Of a stretch of 8,090 nt of DNA, positions 1 to 6,791 are shown piece by piece. The position numbers were made by a program, and so were the translations under genes. The stretch's first letter is position 1. Every line of letters begins with the position of its first letter. The stretch lies in NCBI GenBank assembly GCA_028282045.1, contig JANQIS010000050.1:1-8090 (forward strand), read 5' to 3'. A model generated the notes under the pieces. It ran no database searches. It worked only from the letters and a program-made list of their open reading frames with translations, and was not told where the DNA came from. Source of the DNA: Gammaproteobacteria bacterium. GTDB taxonomy: Bacteria > Pseudomonadota > Gammaproteobacteria > Francisellales > CACEW01.

Positions 1-62
1 TAGTTACTCCATTAACATAAATCGCTCTCAACACCACGAATTATATACGTTCTAATAGCTTA
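1..62 (-). promoter_or_regulatory. Possible promoter and ribosome site for a gene starting left of the window
   Basis: On the minus strand a perfect -10 box TATAAT occupies 45-40 and a GGAG sits at 10-7. A start codon 6-8 bases after the GGAG would fall just outside the window. No convincing -35 is seen (TGGATT at a 16-base spacing is weak). A 10-bp palindrome, ATCCATGGAT, lies at 63-72, just inside the truncated epmA end. I infer that a leftward gene begins at the edge and that this sequence arrived with whatever replaced the epmA 3' end. Confidence 0.3.
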
Positions 63-878
63 ATCCATGGATGAAATTAATTTGACGACACCCTCTAAAT
101 CGTGCATAAAGCGCTGCTGTTGAATACCAGCATCGGTAAGTTCCCAATAACCGTTGGCCAGCTCAACACCTTGTATATACGCCTCAAAGCGTGCTGCCAC
201 GCTAACATTATCAACGTTTTTTAACCGTGCTAATGCGGCCTGGGAGGCAGGAAAGTTATATATTATCGCTGGGCGCTGTTGTCCCAAATTCGGCTCAATT
301 ACTTGCTGAAACAATAACTGTAGATAATCATCGCAATTTAACGCCGTTGTTTGCACCTGTAAATGACAATATTGTTGTGCCATTTCAGCCAACTGCTGGG
401 TTGGCACTTGGTGTGGATTAATGCCCAGTGCCTTATCAAATACCTCATAATAGCTGTATTGGTCCGCAGCTTCACAACCTAGTATCTCACAGAAAAAATC
501 AGACACTTCAGCCATTAGCTGATGATCATCAAAATCGACACGATACCACTCGAGCATGGTGAACTCCGCGCGGTGCATACGCCCCAGCTCATCATCACGA
601 AATGCTTTACACAATTGATAAATCGAACCACTACCTGCTGCCAGCAAGCGTTTCATAGCGTATTCCGGTGAGGTTTGCAGATAACGCGCTTTACGCCCTT
701 GATGTGTCATAACAGACACTGAAAAAGTATCTAAATAAGGGTCAGTGACTGGCGTGGGCATCAACAACGGTGTGTCTACTTCCAATACCTGACGTGCTGC
801 AAAAAATTGCCGTAGCTGCTGTATGATCTGAGCACGCTGTTGTAACTGTTGCAACGACATATTCGGTTGCCACCTCAT
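60..878 (-). pseudogene. epmA: EF-P--(R)-beta-lysine ligase, C-terminally truncated
   Basis: EpmA (also PoxA, GenX, YjeA) is a class II lysyl-tRNA synthetase paralogue that attaches (R)-beta-lysine to Lys34 of EF-P. Seen here: class II motif 2 at about residues 93-113 (FRDDELGRMHRAEFTMLEWYR region) and the ELANGYWELTDA block at 239-250, followed by QQQRF. After about residue 259 the similarity ends and a short unrelated tail (GVVKLISSMD) leads to TAA. The E. coli protein has 325 residues; this one has 272, so about 50-60 are missing, including motif 3 (GVALGVDRL type) that binds ATP in class II enzymes. The 59 bases past the stop do not encode the missing part in any frame, so this is not a simple frameshift. 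The start at 878 is chosen because AGGAG lies 5 bases upstream and the protein then begins MRWQP, like the family; an ATG at 896 has no good ribosome site. The rest of the frame is intact, so the loss looks recent. It is probably inactive, but this is inference. Confidence 0.85.
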
Positions 879-912
879 GCAATCTCCTATAAGCATATAG
901 CCTGAGTTTCGT

Positions 913-918
913 TATAAT
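913..918 (+). promoter_or_regulatory. -10 box of the efp promoter
   Basis: A perfect TATAAT lies 28 bases before the efp start codon, giving a predicted leader of about 20 bases that holds an AGGA ribosome site 9 bases before the ATG. The -35 region (around 890-895) matches the consensus poorly. The whole epmA-efp gap is only 68 bp, so the divergent epmA promoter must overlap this one. Confidence 0.45.
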
Positions 919-946
919 AGGCAAAAAATTGACAGGAATCTAACCC

Positions 947-1513
947 ATGGCAAGCTACAGTACCAATGAATTTCGCGGCGGTTTAAAAATACTCCTTGAG
1001 GGTACGCCCTACAATATTGTTGAGAATGAATTTGTCAAACCTGGAAAAGGCCAGGCATTTAACCGCGTTAAACTGCGCAATCTGACCAATGGTCGTGTTA
1101 TTGAAAAAACCTTTAAATCAGGGGAAAGTGTCGATGGCGCTGATGTGGTGGAATTGGAAGTCCAATACCTTTATACCGACGGTGAGCATTATCACTTTAT
1201 GCAGCCGGAAAGCTTTGAGCAATATCAAGTCAGCCCAGAGAATTTGGGTGAGACGATCAAGTGGCTTAAAGAACAAGATATTTGCACTATGGTATTATGG
1301 AATGATGCCCCACTATCGGTTGATCCGCCTAACTTCGTTGAGTTACAAATCACTGAGACTGACCCGGGCGTGCGTGGCGATACTTCCGGTGGCGGCAATA
1401 AACCGGCCACATTACAAACCGGTGCTGTGGTTAAAGTCCCGCTGTTTGTACAGCAAGGTGAAGTGGTTAAAGTTGACACGCGCACCGGTGAGTATGTCTC
1501 ACGGGTGAAATAG
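947..1513 (+). CDS. efp: Translation elongation factor P
   Basis: EF-P binds the ribosome between the P and E sites and speeds peptide-bond formation at polyproline stretches. The protein has 188 residues, the normal length. Domain I (about 1-65, KOW-like) carries the loop EFVKPGKGQAF with Lys34 in the PGKGQ motif, the residue that EpmA beta-lysylates in E. coli. Domain II (about 66-126, OB fold) contains YLYTDGEHYHFM, and domain III (about 130-188) carries the signature ETDPGVRGDT..GGNKPATL.TGAVVKVPLFV and ends GEYVSRVK as in E. coli. AGGA lies 9 bases before the ATG. The gene is divergent from epmA, a functional pairing, yet that partner is truncated here. The Lys34 loop is unchanged, so this EF-P either works unmodified or is modified by an enzyme encoded elsewhere. 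Identification is very secure. Confidence 0.98.
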   Translation: MASYSTNEFRGGLKILLEGTPYNIVENEFVKPGKGQAFNRVKLRNLTNGRVIEKTFKSGESVDGADVVELEVQYLYTDGEHYHFMQPESFEQYQVSPENLGETIKWLKEQDICTMVLWNDAPLSVDPPNFVELQITETDPGVRGDTSGGGNKPATLQTGAVVKVPLFVQQGEVVKVDTRTGEYVSRVK

Positions 1514-1520
1514 TTGCACA

Positions 1521-1555
1521 AACGGATGGCGTCGCCATTATTGCCTATCGTTTTT
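1521..1555 (+). terminator. Weak candidate terminator after efp
   Basis: An imperfect inverted repeat (1521-1530 with 1543-1552, two internal mismatches) is followed by a few Ts. A smaller alternative hairpin, ATGGC-GTC-GCCAT, occupies 1526-1538. Placement 8 bases after the efp stop is right for a terminator, but the stem is poor and the T run is short. Confidence 0.3.
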
Positions 1556-1679
1556 AGCATTCCTTTAAATAACTAATTTAACGCACTATCTTTTCATGTT
1601 TAATTTTAGCTGCGTAAAAGCGTAGATTCTAACAAACCCCGGTTGTAAGCTAGGCTTTTGAAACCAAAGTGAGTGATAC

Positions 1680-2309
1680 ATGTTAAAGGGATATACTGAA
1701 GACACACTATGTTTACCGACTGATGATAAAGAAGCTCAGCACTTCTTGCAGTCAATTTCAACACTGATGAAGAAGCATGGGGAAAAACTTACTCATTTAG
1801 ATAAAATTCCTTCTCCCGAAGGTGGCACCACTACGGGAAAAATCAGTGATATTGAACATTGTTACACAGTACTCATCCATCCATTAAAAGACTTTATTCG
1901 TCAAAGAGAAGGAGACATTAAAGGCAGTCAGGACTTGGCCAAATTAACGCATTCCATAACATTGTTTATACAATTTTCCTATTACGTTATGACAATGGGT
2001 CCACTTGACCGTACCTGGTACGGAAAAAGCATAGGCCTTGCCCTGCAAAACATATCGAATTGCGTGGAGCAAAATTTAACATCTTTGCAACATAGCTCGA
2101 CTTGCATTGATGAACTTTGCCATATTTACGGCAATTTCCTTAATGCCGTGTCTAACTCTAAACCTGGAGCATTAGAGAAGCTTATAAAAACTATAACCGG
2201 TATCGATATGCCGCAGCAGCGATCTCGAGCCGGGGAAACTGCAGCAATTTTTATGGCTAATAATATGATCAAAGACACCTTACCCAACCTCGAACCAAGC
2301 CCAGTATGA
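1680..2309 (+). CDS. Hypothetical protein, 209 residues, no recognised family
   Basis: I do not recognise this protein. It is predicted soluble and mostly helical, with no signal peptide and no clear membrane span; the most hydrophobic stretch is SITLFIQFSYYVMTM at 92-106. It has five cysteines (11, 61, 128, 142, 147), the last two in TCIDELC. The last quarter is helical (GALEKLIKTI and ETAAIFMANNMIKDTL). The frame is long, uninterrupted and has plausible codon use, which supports a real gene, but the ribosome site is weak (GTGAG about 8 bases before the ATG) and no good promoter is seen in the 166-bp gap after efp. It lies between efp and infC on the strand opposite infC, where rpmI and rplT would normally sit next to infC. 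That suggests an acquired or rearranged gene. In a host-associated relative an effector role would be a fair hypothesis to test, but nothing in the sequence shows it. Confidence 0.7.
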   Translation: MLKGYTEDTLCLPTDDKEAQHFLQSISTLMKKHGEKLTHLDKIPSPEGGTTTGKISDIEHCYTVLIHPLKDFIRQREGDIKGSQDLAKLTHSITLFIQFSYYVMTMGPLDRTWYGKSIGLALQNISNCVEQNLTSLQHSSTCIDELCHIYGNFLNAVSNSKPGALEKLIKTITGIDMPQQRSRAGETAAIFMANNMIKDTLPNLEPSPV

Positions 2310-2377
2310 CACACCAGGGGTGGCCACACATACATAGCTGATGGTAGAGGAGAATCACGGGAAATTTTTAAAGAAAT

Positions 2378-2896
2378 TTATTTGCGTTTAGGCCCCAATA
2401 CCATCACCATCTGCCGCCCTTCCAATTTCGGATGGTGTTCAACATCGGCCAATTCTGTCGTGTCAGCTTCAATACGCTGCATGACATCCATACCAAGCTC
2501 TTGGTGGCGCATTTCACGACCGCGAAACCGCAGGGTAATTTTAACTTTATTGCCCTGCTCAAGAAACTCAACCACCTTGCGTAGTTTGACTTGATAGTCA
2601 GCTTCTTCAGTACCAGGTCTGAGTTTAATCTCTTTAACCTGGATTTGCTTTTGCTTTTTCTTAGCAGCAGCACGCTTTTTATTTTGCTCAAAGACAAATT
2701 TACCATAGTCCATAATGCGACAAACCGGCGGCTCAGCATTAGGAGAGATTTCAACCAGATCAAGACCTTCACCCTCGGCACGACGAACGGCTTCATCGAG
2801 CGCGACAATACCTAATTGGTTACCTTCTGAGTCAATAACACGAACTTGTGATTCGGTAATTTGGTCGTTGATACGAACAGTTGCTTGTTTTTTAAT
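2378..2896 (-). CDS. infC: Translation initiation factor IF-3, AUU start
   Basis: IF-3 binds the 30S subunit, prevents 50S joining and proofreads the start codon and initiator tRNA. Translating upstream of the first ATG (2713) continues the IF-3 N-domain without a stop (IKKQATVRIND..., then VRVIDSEGNQLGIVALDEA and DLVEISPNAEPPVCRIMDYGKF) up to ATT at 2896-2894. GGAGG lies 7 bases before this ATT and 2 bp separate it from the thrS stop, so 172 residues is the right length; the ATG at 2713 gives only the second half. AUU is the classic infC start and allows IF-3 to repress its own translation. The N-domain is about 1-65, then a Lys-rich linker (QNKKRAAAKKKQKQ), then the C-domain with KITLRFRGREM and an ending MVMVLGPKRK. 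The ribosome site lies in the end of thrS, so translation is probably coupled. Oddly, rpmI and rplT do not follow. Confidence 0.96.
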   Translation of the reverse strand: MKKQATVRINDQITESQVRVIDSEGNQLGIVALDEAVRRAEGEGLDLVEISPNAEPPVCRIMDYGKFVFEQNKKRAAAKKKQKQIQVKEIKLRPGTEEADYQVKLRKVVEFLEQGNKVKITLRFRGREMRHQELGMDVMQRIEADTTELADVEHHPKLEGRQMVMVLGPKRK

Positions 2897-2909
2897 GGTT
2901 AATCCTCCA
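2894..2909 (-). promoter_or_regulatory. infC ribosome site with AUU start codon
   Basis: The minus strand reads GGAGGATTAACC then ATT AAA AAA. This is a strong Shine-Dalgarno at standard spacing with a non-standard start codon, overlapping the thrS 3' end. In E. coli this combination makes infC translation sensitive to IF-3, which discriminates against AUU. Confidence 0.9.
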
Positions 2910-4824
2910 ATTGTCCACAGCCCTTCTCTGTTATTTTAGCAGAGAGTTGCTGTTTAAATTCATCAAGTGAAATCCCGGATATTTCTTTACCACCCCGAGT
3001 TCTCACGCTTACAGTACTTTGCTCCATCTCACGGTCACCGATAATGAGCAGATATGGAATTTTTTGTAATGTGTGTTCGCGGATTTTAAACCCAATTTTC
3101 TCATTTCTCAAGTCAGCCTCAACGCGAAAGCCCTGGGCTTGCAATGCTTGCACAATGGTGTTGACATAATCACGCTGACGATCCGTCACACCCATGACAA
3201 CCACTTGAATCGGTGCCAACCACGGCGGGAACTTACCTTCAAAATGTTCAATCAACATACCCAGGAAGCGCTCAAATGAACCCAGCACCGCACGATGAAT
3301 CATCACTGGAGTTTGACGGTCATTATTCTCGGTGACATATTCCGCCCCCAAGCGTTTTGGCATATTAAAATCAAGCTGCACGGTACCACACTGCCACTCT
3401 CGACCCAAACAATCTTTTAAATGTAATTCGATCTTGGGACCATAAAATGCCCCTTCACCGGGTAACCATTCAAAATCCACCCCGCCTCTTTCTAATGCCT
3501 GTGCCAGTGCCTGCTCAGCCTGATCCCACATGGCATCACTCCCTATATACTGCTCAGGCCGAGTAGCAAGACAAATGCGAATATCAGTCAGGCCAAAATC
3601 TTTATAAACCTGGAACGCCATTTTCATAAAACTTCTAACTTCTGATTCAATCTGCTCTGACGTACAAAAAACATGACCATCATCTTGCACCATGGAGCGC
3701 ACACGAAACAAACCATGCAGTGAACCTGACGGTTCATTACGATGACAGCAACCAAACTCCGCCAGGCGCAGTGGTAAATCACGATAGCTGCGCAGACCTT
3801 GATTAAAAACCTGCACATGGCACGGACAACTCATCGGTTTAATGGCATACTCACGCTTTTCTGAATGGGTACTGAACATATTATCGCGGTATTTATCAGC
3901 GTGGCCTGACCGCTCCCACAAAGTGTAATCAACAATTTGCGGCGTTTTAATTTCCTGATAGCCACCCAGACGTTGCTGTTCTTGCATATAACGTTCCATC
4001 ACTTGCCAGATGGTCCAGCCATGCGGGTGCCAGAATATCATTCCTGGCGCTTCTTCTTGTTGGTGGAACAGTCTTAATTGCTTGGCGATACGACGGTGAT
4101 CGCGTTTTTCGGCTTCTTGCAGACGAGTCAGGTAAGACTTAAGGTCATCTTTACTAGCCCAGGCAGTACCATAAATACGTTGCAGCATGGCATTATTACT
4201 ATCACCGCGCCAATAAGCACCTGCTACCTTAAGCAGTTTAAACGCCTTTAAATGTCCCAAGTGTGGTACATGTGGGCCACGACATAAATCAGTAAAGTCA
4301 CCTTGAGTGTAGAGTGTCAGGGCCTGGTCAGCGATCATATCCCGAATGATTTCAGCTTTGTAATATTCCCCTTGTGTTTCAAAGAATTGAATCGCCTCAT
4401 CACGCGACACCACCTGGCGTGTCACGGGTAGCTTTTGTTTGGCAATCGCTTTCATGCGGGCTTCAATCTTTTCCAGGTCTTCGGGTGAAAAATGGTGTTC
4501 AATAGCAAAATCATAATAAAAACCATCCTCAATCACCGGACCGATAGTCACTTGTGCTTGTGGATAAAGCTGTTTCACTGCTTGTGCCAGCAAATGCGCA
4601 GCGGAATGGCGCAATAACTCAAGGCCCTCTTTATCTTTTGCGCTAATCAAGCGTAGTGCAACATCATGGTCAATCTTAAAGGATGTATCAACCATTTGCC
4701 CATCGATCTCAGCAGCCAAAGTTGCCTTTGCTAATCCAGGGCCAATGTCCTCAGCCACCTGCATGACCATTACAGGTTGATTAAATTGACGTTGACTACC
4801 ATCGGGCAACGTAATGACAGGCAT
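2899..4824 (-). CDS. thrS: Threonyl-tRNA synthetase
   Basis: ThrRS is a class IIa synthetase that charges tRNA-Thr and removes mischarged serine. It has 641 residues (E. coli 642). The TGS domain is at about 1-60 (MPVITLPDGSQ). The editing domain carries HSAAH (His73, His77) and CRGPH (Cys181, His185), so serine editing should work. The catalytic core has the zinc ligands Cys333 (MSCPCH), His384 (DDGH) and His510 (MIHRA), with motif 2 in CHRNEPSGSLHGLFRVR and motif 3 in LGSFERFLGMLIEHF. The anticodon-binding domain follows from about 540 (APIQVVVMGV, RNEKIGFKIREH, IPYLLIIGDRE). The start at 4824 gives the family N-terminus and has GGA 7 bases upstream; a further 20 residues could be read from 4884 but do not belong to the family. 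The gene is co-directional with infC, 2 bp apart. Confidence 0.98.
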   Translation of the reverse strand: MPVITLPDGSQRQFNQPVMVMQVAEDIGPGLAKATLAAEIDGQMVDTSFKIDHDVALRLISAKDKEGLELLRHSAAHLLAQAVKQLYPQAQVTIGPVIEDGFYYDFAIEHHFSPEDLEKIEARMKAIAKQKLPVTRQVVSRDEAIQFFETQGEYYKAEIIRDMIADQALTLYTQGDFTDLCRGPHVPHLGHLKAFKLLKVAGAYWRGDSNNAMLQRIYGTAWASKDDLKSYLTRLQEAEKRDHRRIAKQLRLFHQQEEAPGMIFWHPHGWTIWQVMERYMQEQQRLGGYQEIKTPQIVDYTLWERSGHADKYRDNMFSTHSEKREYAIKPMSCPCHVQVFNQGLRSYRDLPLRLAEFGCCHRNEPSGSLHGLFRVRSMVQDDGHVFCTSEQIESEVRSFMKMAFQVYKDFGLTDIRICLATRPEQYIGSDAMWDQAEQALAQALERGGVDFEWLPGEGAFYGPKIELHLKDCLGREWQCGTVQLDFNMPKRLGAEYVTENNDRQTPVMIHRAVLGSFERFLGMLIEHFEGKFPPWLAPIQVVVMGVTDRQRDYVNTIVQALQAQGFRVEADLRNEKIGFKIREHTLQKIPYLLIIGDREMEQSTVSVRTRGGKEISGISLDEFKQQLSAKITEKGCGQLED

Positions 4825-4855
4825 GATTTTTCCTATAACCACAGTTAATCGACAA

Positions 4856-4884
4856 ATTTTAGGCAAGAATTCGCTCCAGCGCAA
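4856..4884 (-). promoter_or_regulatory. Candidate thrS-infC promoter
   Basis: On the minus strand TTGCGC (4884-4879) and TAAAAT (4861-4856) are separated by 17 bases, giving a leader of about 25-30 bases before the thrS ATG. The -10 matches at 5 of 6 positions but the -35 at only 3 of 6. A promoter further upstream is equally possible, since the gap to the preceding gene is 126 bp. Confidence 0.35.
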
Positions 4885-4950
4885 TGGTGGTGCGCTAATG
4901 AGATCAATATCCTTAGTGTAATGTATTGCGGTTAGGTTACACGCAGTATC

Positions 4951-5388
4951 CTAAAGCCAACCACTATGCTTACTGGATTTTTCTGCCACTTTCGCCACAA
5001 TTCTTTTCGCAATGGGTAATGCTTGTGGGCAGGATTTCACTTTGCTATAAACATGGGTCATTATTTGCTTAGGTGCAGTGTAGCCACTAAGGAATTTATT
5101 GACTCCCGCCACACCACTGGTAGCTAACTTGCTTAAATCTTTAGCTGACACATGTTGTTTAATACAATTATCAACAAATCCAGACCACAACTGTTGGTCA
5201 GCTTTATCTTTAATGCCAATTGTTTTTAACTGATTAATCGCCTGATCAACCTGTTTTTGTGACAACAACTGCCTCGTCTGCCCCACATCAGAACCACTGG
5301 GGTAGCCATCGTTATTACTATTTAAATTAAATCCGTAGGCACTGGATACCAACACCATACCAGATAACAAGACACCGATTATTTTCAT
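4951..5388 (-). CDS. Putative exported small protein of unknown function
   Basis: I do not recognise a family. The 145-residue product starts with a typical Sec signal peptide: MKII, a hydrophobic core GVLLSGMVLVSS, then a small-residue cleavage region AYG (about residue 19). The mature part is about 125 residues, hydrophilic and helical, rich in Lys and Gln, and has exactly two cysteines (75 and 120), which could form a disulfide in the periplasm. There is no lipobox and no C-terminal beta-barrel signature. The start at 5388 is chosen because GGGGAG lies about 8 bases upstream and it places the signal peptide at the N-terminus; an ATG at 5424 would add 12 residues before it. It lies upstream of thrS on the same strand with a 126-bp gap, so co-transcription is possible but not shown. 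Confidence 0.75.
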   Translation of the reverse strand: MKIIGVLLSGMVLVSSAYGFNLNSNNDGYPSGSDVGQTRQLLSQKQVDQAINQLKTIGIKDKADQQLWSGFVDNCIKQHVSAKDLSKLATSGVAGVNKFLSGYTAPKQIMTHVYSKVKSCPQALPIAKRIVAKVAEKSSKHSGWL

Positions 5389-5614
5389 AATTTCTCTCCC
5401 CGACAAATGAGACATTAACAACACCTAAACAATAAACGCATCAGTACTTAACAATCAAGCCAGCAGCCATGATAACCTGGATACCTCATCGATAAAAATC
5501 GCCGCGTTACAGAGTGTTCAATTATGCCGCCTTGTGATTTTTACCTCTGGCCCTGATCTGAAACTGCTTTGGGTGATTACCTGGGCAACATAATGAAATA
5601 CCCAGGCCAAGAGG

Positions 5615-5650
5615 TTGCACTCTGTTAAAAACAAGATACAATACGCGCTT
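5615..5650 (+). promoter_or_regulatory. tRNA-Val promoter with GC-rich discriminator
   Basis: TTGCAC (5615-5620) and TACAAT (5637-5642) are 16 bases apart, and the -10 box ends 16 bases before the tRNA. The bases after the -10 are ACGCGC, the GC-rich discriminator typical of stable-RNA promoters under stringent control. A 6-bp inverted repeat (CCTGGG 5580-5585, CCCAGG 5601-5606) lies just upstream. The remaining stretch back to 5389 shows no gene. Confidence 0.6.
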
Positions 5651-5658
5651 GGTATTAC

Positions 5659-5735
5659 AGGCGCGTAGCTCAGCTGGTTAGAGCACCACCTTGACATGGT
5701 GGGGGTCGTTGGTTCGAGTCCAATCGTGCCTACCA
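5659..5735 (+). tRNA. tRNA-Val, anticodon GAC
   Basis: The full 77-base cloverleaf can be drawn. Acceptor AGGCGCG pairs with CGTGCCT (one G-T), the D arm is GCTC..GAGC, the anticodon stem CCACC/GGTGG encloses loop TTGACAT with anticodon GAC, the variable region is GGGTC, and the T arm is GTTGG-TTCGAGT-CCAAT. Discriminator A and an encoded CCA follow. It reads GUC and GUU valine codons. It is very close to gammaproteobacterial tRNA-Val(GAC). No terminator is seen after it; instead a 25-bp repeat begins 10 bases downstream. Confidence 0.97.
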
Positions 5736-5745
5736 ATCTCAAGCG

Positions 5746-5770
5746 GTCCATACCGAAGACATGGGTTACA
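5746..5770 (+). repeat. 25-bp direct repeat, copy 1
   Basis: This copy shares 23 of 25 bases with 7143-7167 in the same orientation; the common core is CGAAGACATGGGTTACA. It starts 10 bases after the tRNA-Val CCA and ends 28 bases before the stop of the leftward kinase-fold gene. Read on the minus strand it starts TGTAACCCATGTCTTCG, which resembles the ends of IS481-type elements as far as I recall. No transposase lies next to it, so it would be a solo end. Confidence 0.8.
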
Positions 5771-5798
5771 GTATCAACTTAAGTCGACTCAATGCACT

Positions 5799-6680
5799 TC
5801 AGCTCTCCAACACAAGCGACTTATCAGCCACCTGGTGTGCATACCATGCCATGGTAACAGCGCTATATATAGCTCGCAGTTTGGCAATGATTTTGGTTGT
5901 TTCGCTCACTTCACCGTATTCCTGCCAAAAGGTCTGGTGCGATTCAGACGGTAAAAATTGATAAACAATTGCCAGATCAACTGCCGGATGAATCAATTCA
6001 CTATCACCCCAATCGATGACACCGGTTAAATGTTTATTGTCATCCAAAACTAAGTGACGTGCATAAAAACCTCCATGAGCCAATACCCATTCCTCTGGAA
6101 TTTTTAGATCGATATAGCGCTGATATTGCGCCATAAATGGAGTAGCTGACTCAATCACATGCTGATCAACTAAATATGACAAACGCTGTTTAACAGCGTC
6201 GACCCGTTCTTTTATTGCAACTCGACTGATTCGATCATAAACGATGCCAAGTTTTTCAGCTTGCTCAATCGGAAACGCGTGCAAGGTTTTCAGAAAGCGC
6301 GCAATCGATACGGCCAATTGAAGTCGATCTACATCACTTAGCCTGCTTTTGTCAGCGGTCTTCCCTGGGACGAGCGAATGACCATAAAATGGATAAGGAA
6401 ATCCTTTCGGTTCAGTACACTGGTAGATAGGCTTTGGTACATTGACCGCTACATTTGGCAAATGTACTAATACTCGCATTTCATTGACAATTAAGCTGGC
6501 AGCTTCTTTATGCTTAGGTAATCGAAAAACAAAGTTCTCATTAACCAACCAGGTTGTATTATCCCAGCCCTCGCCAAACATCGAAATGGATTGAACTGAT
6601 AATCCTGCCAAGTTATTTTGCAAAATCGATCGCACCTGCATTACAGTTAAAGGTTTCTTTTGTTCCCAAGGGTTATTCAT
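5799..6680 (-). CDS. Aminoglycoside phosphotransferase-fold protein with altered catalytic loop
   Basis: The 293-residue protein belongs to the APH family (PF01636), kinase-fold enzymes that phosphorylate small molecules such as aminoglycosides, macrolides or homoserine. The N-lobe includes FGEGWDNTTWLV (35-46) and FVFRLPK (50-56), then Glu67. The C-lobe has the Brenner-type loop AHGGFYARHLVLD (201-213) and the magnesium motif GVIDWGD (220-226). In the family the loop is HGD with Asp as catalytic base; here codon 204 (6071-6069) is GGT, one base from GAT, so the base is lost while the metal motif remains. It may be inactive, altered, or a sequencing error. The start at 6680 gives the usual N-terminus and length; the frame can be read upstream to 6878 but that part is not family-like and contains a promoter. 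The substrate cannot be told. The C-terminus ends 28 bases from repeat copy 1 and may be slightly shortened. Confidence 0.85.
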   Translation of the reverse strand: MNNPWEQKKPLTVMQVRSILQNNLAGLSVQSISMFGEGWDNTTWLVNENFVFRLPKHKEAASLIVNEMRVLVHLPNVAVNVPKPIYQCTEPKGFPYPFYGHSLVPGKTADKSRLSDVDRLQLAVSIARFLKTLHAFPIEQAEKLGIVYDRISRVAIKERVDAVKQRLSYLVDQHVIESATPFMAQYQRYIDLKIPEEWVLAHGGFYARHLVLDDNKHLTGVIDWGDSELIHPAVDLAIVYQFLPSESHQTFWQEYGEVSETTKIIAKLRAIYSAVTMAWYAHQVADKSLVLES

Positions 6681-6791
6681 CACGCTAATTTCCAGTACAA
6701 AGACAGCAGCACAATAAGTATCGTGGCCCCATAATAAAATAACCCGCCTTGGTGCGCATCGTTGAGAGGTGTGGCAGGTTTGGATGCTAAT

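Noticed and set aside
398..418. Plus-strand peptide GLALGVD, looking like the missing class II motif 3 of EpmA
   Set aside because: It is on the opposite strand inside the epmA coding sequence and ends the short frame 227-421; the resemblance is chance.
2360..2380. AAATTT...AAATTT palindrome after infC as a bidirectional terminator
   Set aside because: The stem is only A-T pairs and no adequate T run follows on either strand.
2378..2713. infC as a 111-residue protein from the first ATG
   Set aside because: The IF-3 N-domain continues upstream in frame to an ATT with a strong ribosome site.
4825..4884. Twenty extra N-terminal residues of ThrRS
   Set aside because: They do not match the family, and the ATG at 4824 has its own ribosome site and gives the standard 641-residue length.
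4878..4896. Hairpin AGCGCA/TGCGCT in the thrS leader as a ThrRS-binding operator
   Set aside because: The loop does not imitate a threonine anticodon loop, the stem is only 6 bp and overlaps the candidate -35 box; the evidence is too thin.
5509..5625. Inverted repeat ACAGAGTG / CACTCTGT about 100 bp apart before the tRNA
   Set aside because: Eight base pairs at that distance is within chance, and no element is seen between the arms.
5518..5751. Minus-strand frame containing GLEPTTPT across the tRNA
   Set aside because: This is the well-known artefact of translating the complement of a tRNA gene.
5659..5770. Classic integration into the tRNA-Val 3' end
   Set aside because: The repeated bases begin 10 bases after the CCA and contain no part of the tRNA, so a standard tRNA attachment site is not shown.
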